Source: Leeia oryzae DSM 17879 (GTDB lineage: Bacteria > Pseudomonadota > Gammaproteobacteria > Burkholderiales > Leeiaceae). From it: a stretch of 64,000 nt of DNA. The DNA lies in assembly GCF_000376945.1 (NCBI RefSeq), contig NZ_AQXU01000017.1, forward strand, positions 62,001 to 126,000, written 5' to 3'. The notes below the pieces were generated by a model. That model saw only the letters and a program-made list of their open reading frames with translations, did no database searches and was not told where the DNA came from. The position numbers and the translations under genes were made by a program. Of this stretch, positions 63,685 through 64,000 are shown in pieces. Position 1 is the stretch's first letter. Every line of letters begins with the position of its first letter.

Positions 63685-64000
63685 ATGAGTATGTTGTCGA
63701 ACAAAAAAAATGGCCGCAGCATGGCGCAACCCGCCCTGGCACCGCACATGTTTTCCCTGCTCAGAGAGTCATGGTGGCTATCGCTGGTGGCTGCAGCCAT
63801 CTATCTGGTCCTGATCCTGATCAGCTTTGATCGCAGCGACCCCGGCTGGTCACACAGCGCGACACACACCAACATTCACAACCATGGCGGCCAGTTTGGC
63901 GCATGGCTGGCGGACCTGATGCTCTACATGTTCGGATTTTCGGCGTGGTGGTGGGTCATCCTCTGCCTGTCGGCCATACTGTGGGGCTACAAACGACTGG
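63685..64000 (+). CDS. ftsK: DNA translocase FtsK, N-terminal part (cut by window edge)
   Basis: The first 105 residues, running off the right edge. A short basic N-terminus is followed by two visible membrane helices ([40 protein letters not shown]), and the periplasmic loop [30 protein letters not shown] is the FtsK_4TM pattern. FtsK couples chromosome segregation to division. The ATP motor and gamma domains lie outside. The ATG at 63685 lacks a clear Shine-Dalgarno; ATG 63691 is an alternative. Confidence 0.9.
   Translation, partial: MSMLSNKKNGRSMAQPALAPHMFSLLRESWWLSLVAAAIYLVLILISFDRSDPGWSHSATHTNIHNHGGQFGAWLADLMLYMFGFSAWWWVILCLSAILWGYKRL

Overview
The window looks like a chromosomal segment of a Betaproteobacterium, most likely of the Neisseriales (Chromobacteriaceae/Chitinibacteraceae type). 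The evidence is gene content and order: an rpe-SDR-gph-trpEGDC block facing apaG, rpmB-rpmG-radC facing coaBC, an Lrp-dadA-alr locus and gltX facing ftsK. Most genes are moderately GC-rich with normal housekeeping codon usage. The clear exception is a single AT-rich restriction-modification gene at 10046-12430. Genus cannot be fixed from sequence inspection alone.

Layout. 1-840: the 5' part of katG, read leftwards, preceded by a tiny 20-codon ORF and an OxyR-type box. 1199-1819: a sigma-like glutathione S-transferase. 2333-7781: a catabolic run (amaB-type ALDH7, an amino-acid binding protein, a DadA paralogue and an AmaA-type oxidase) that fits D-lysine/L-pipecolate breakdown to 2-aminoadipate. 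8174-9835: an acetolactate-synthase-like ThDP enzyme behind a strong operator-like palindrome. 10046-12430: a solitary putative type IIG restriction-methylase. 12595-15891: lrp, divergent dadA and alr, i.e. alanine racemisation and oxidation. 16313-23709: housekeeping genes rpmG, rpmB, radC, coaBC, pdxJ, dut, a SulP transporter, an RbgA-type GTPase and a hypoxanthine-DNA glycosylase. 23722-32282: a TetR/MFS pair with twin operators, a chemoreceptor, a YdcH-like protein, ttcA, a small orphan ORF, ndh and a LysR regulator. 32325-40119: mltA and the trpEGDC genes, with a trp leader peptide in front of trpE, then gph, an SDR and rpe. 40307-46167: apaG, an ATM1-type ABC exporter, a PBP7-type endopeptidase whose signal peptide is out of frame, and a two-component system. 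46290-46374: tRNA-Leu(UAG).

46482-62044 is a surface or protein glycan locus read leftwards as one long, tightly packed unit. wbpA, wbpB, wbpE and wbpD make UDP-2,3-diacetamido-2,3-dideoxy-glucuronic acid. A FlaA1/CapD-type dehydratase, a DegT aminotransferase and a PglC-like phosphoglycosyl transferase probably make and load a 4-amino-6-deoxy sugar as the first residue. Three GT4 glycosyltransferases, a third DegT-like aminotransferase, two acyltransferases and a Wzx flippase complete it. No Wzy polymerase or Wzz regulator is visible, which makes a short-oligosaccharide (general O-glycosylation-like) pathway a serious alternative to O-antigen.

The observations I rate highest are the trp leader peptide with three Trp codons (37639-37692), the polymerase-less glycan locus, the transferred single-gene R-M element, the split signal peptide of the PBP7 homologue (42814-42915 against 42899-43897), and the OxyR box plus mini-ORF ahead of katG.
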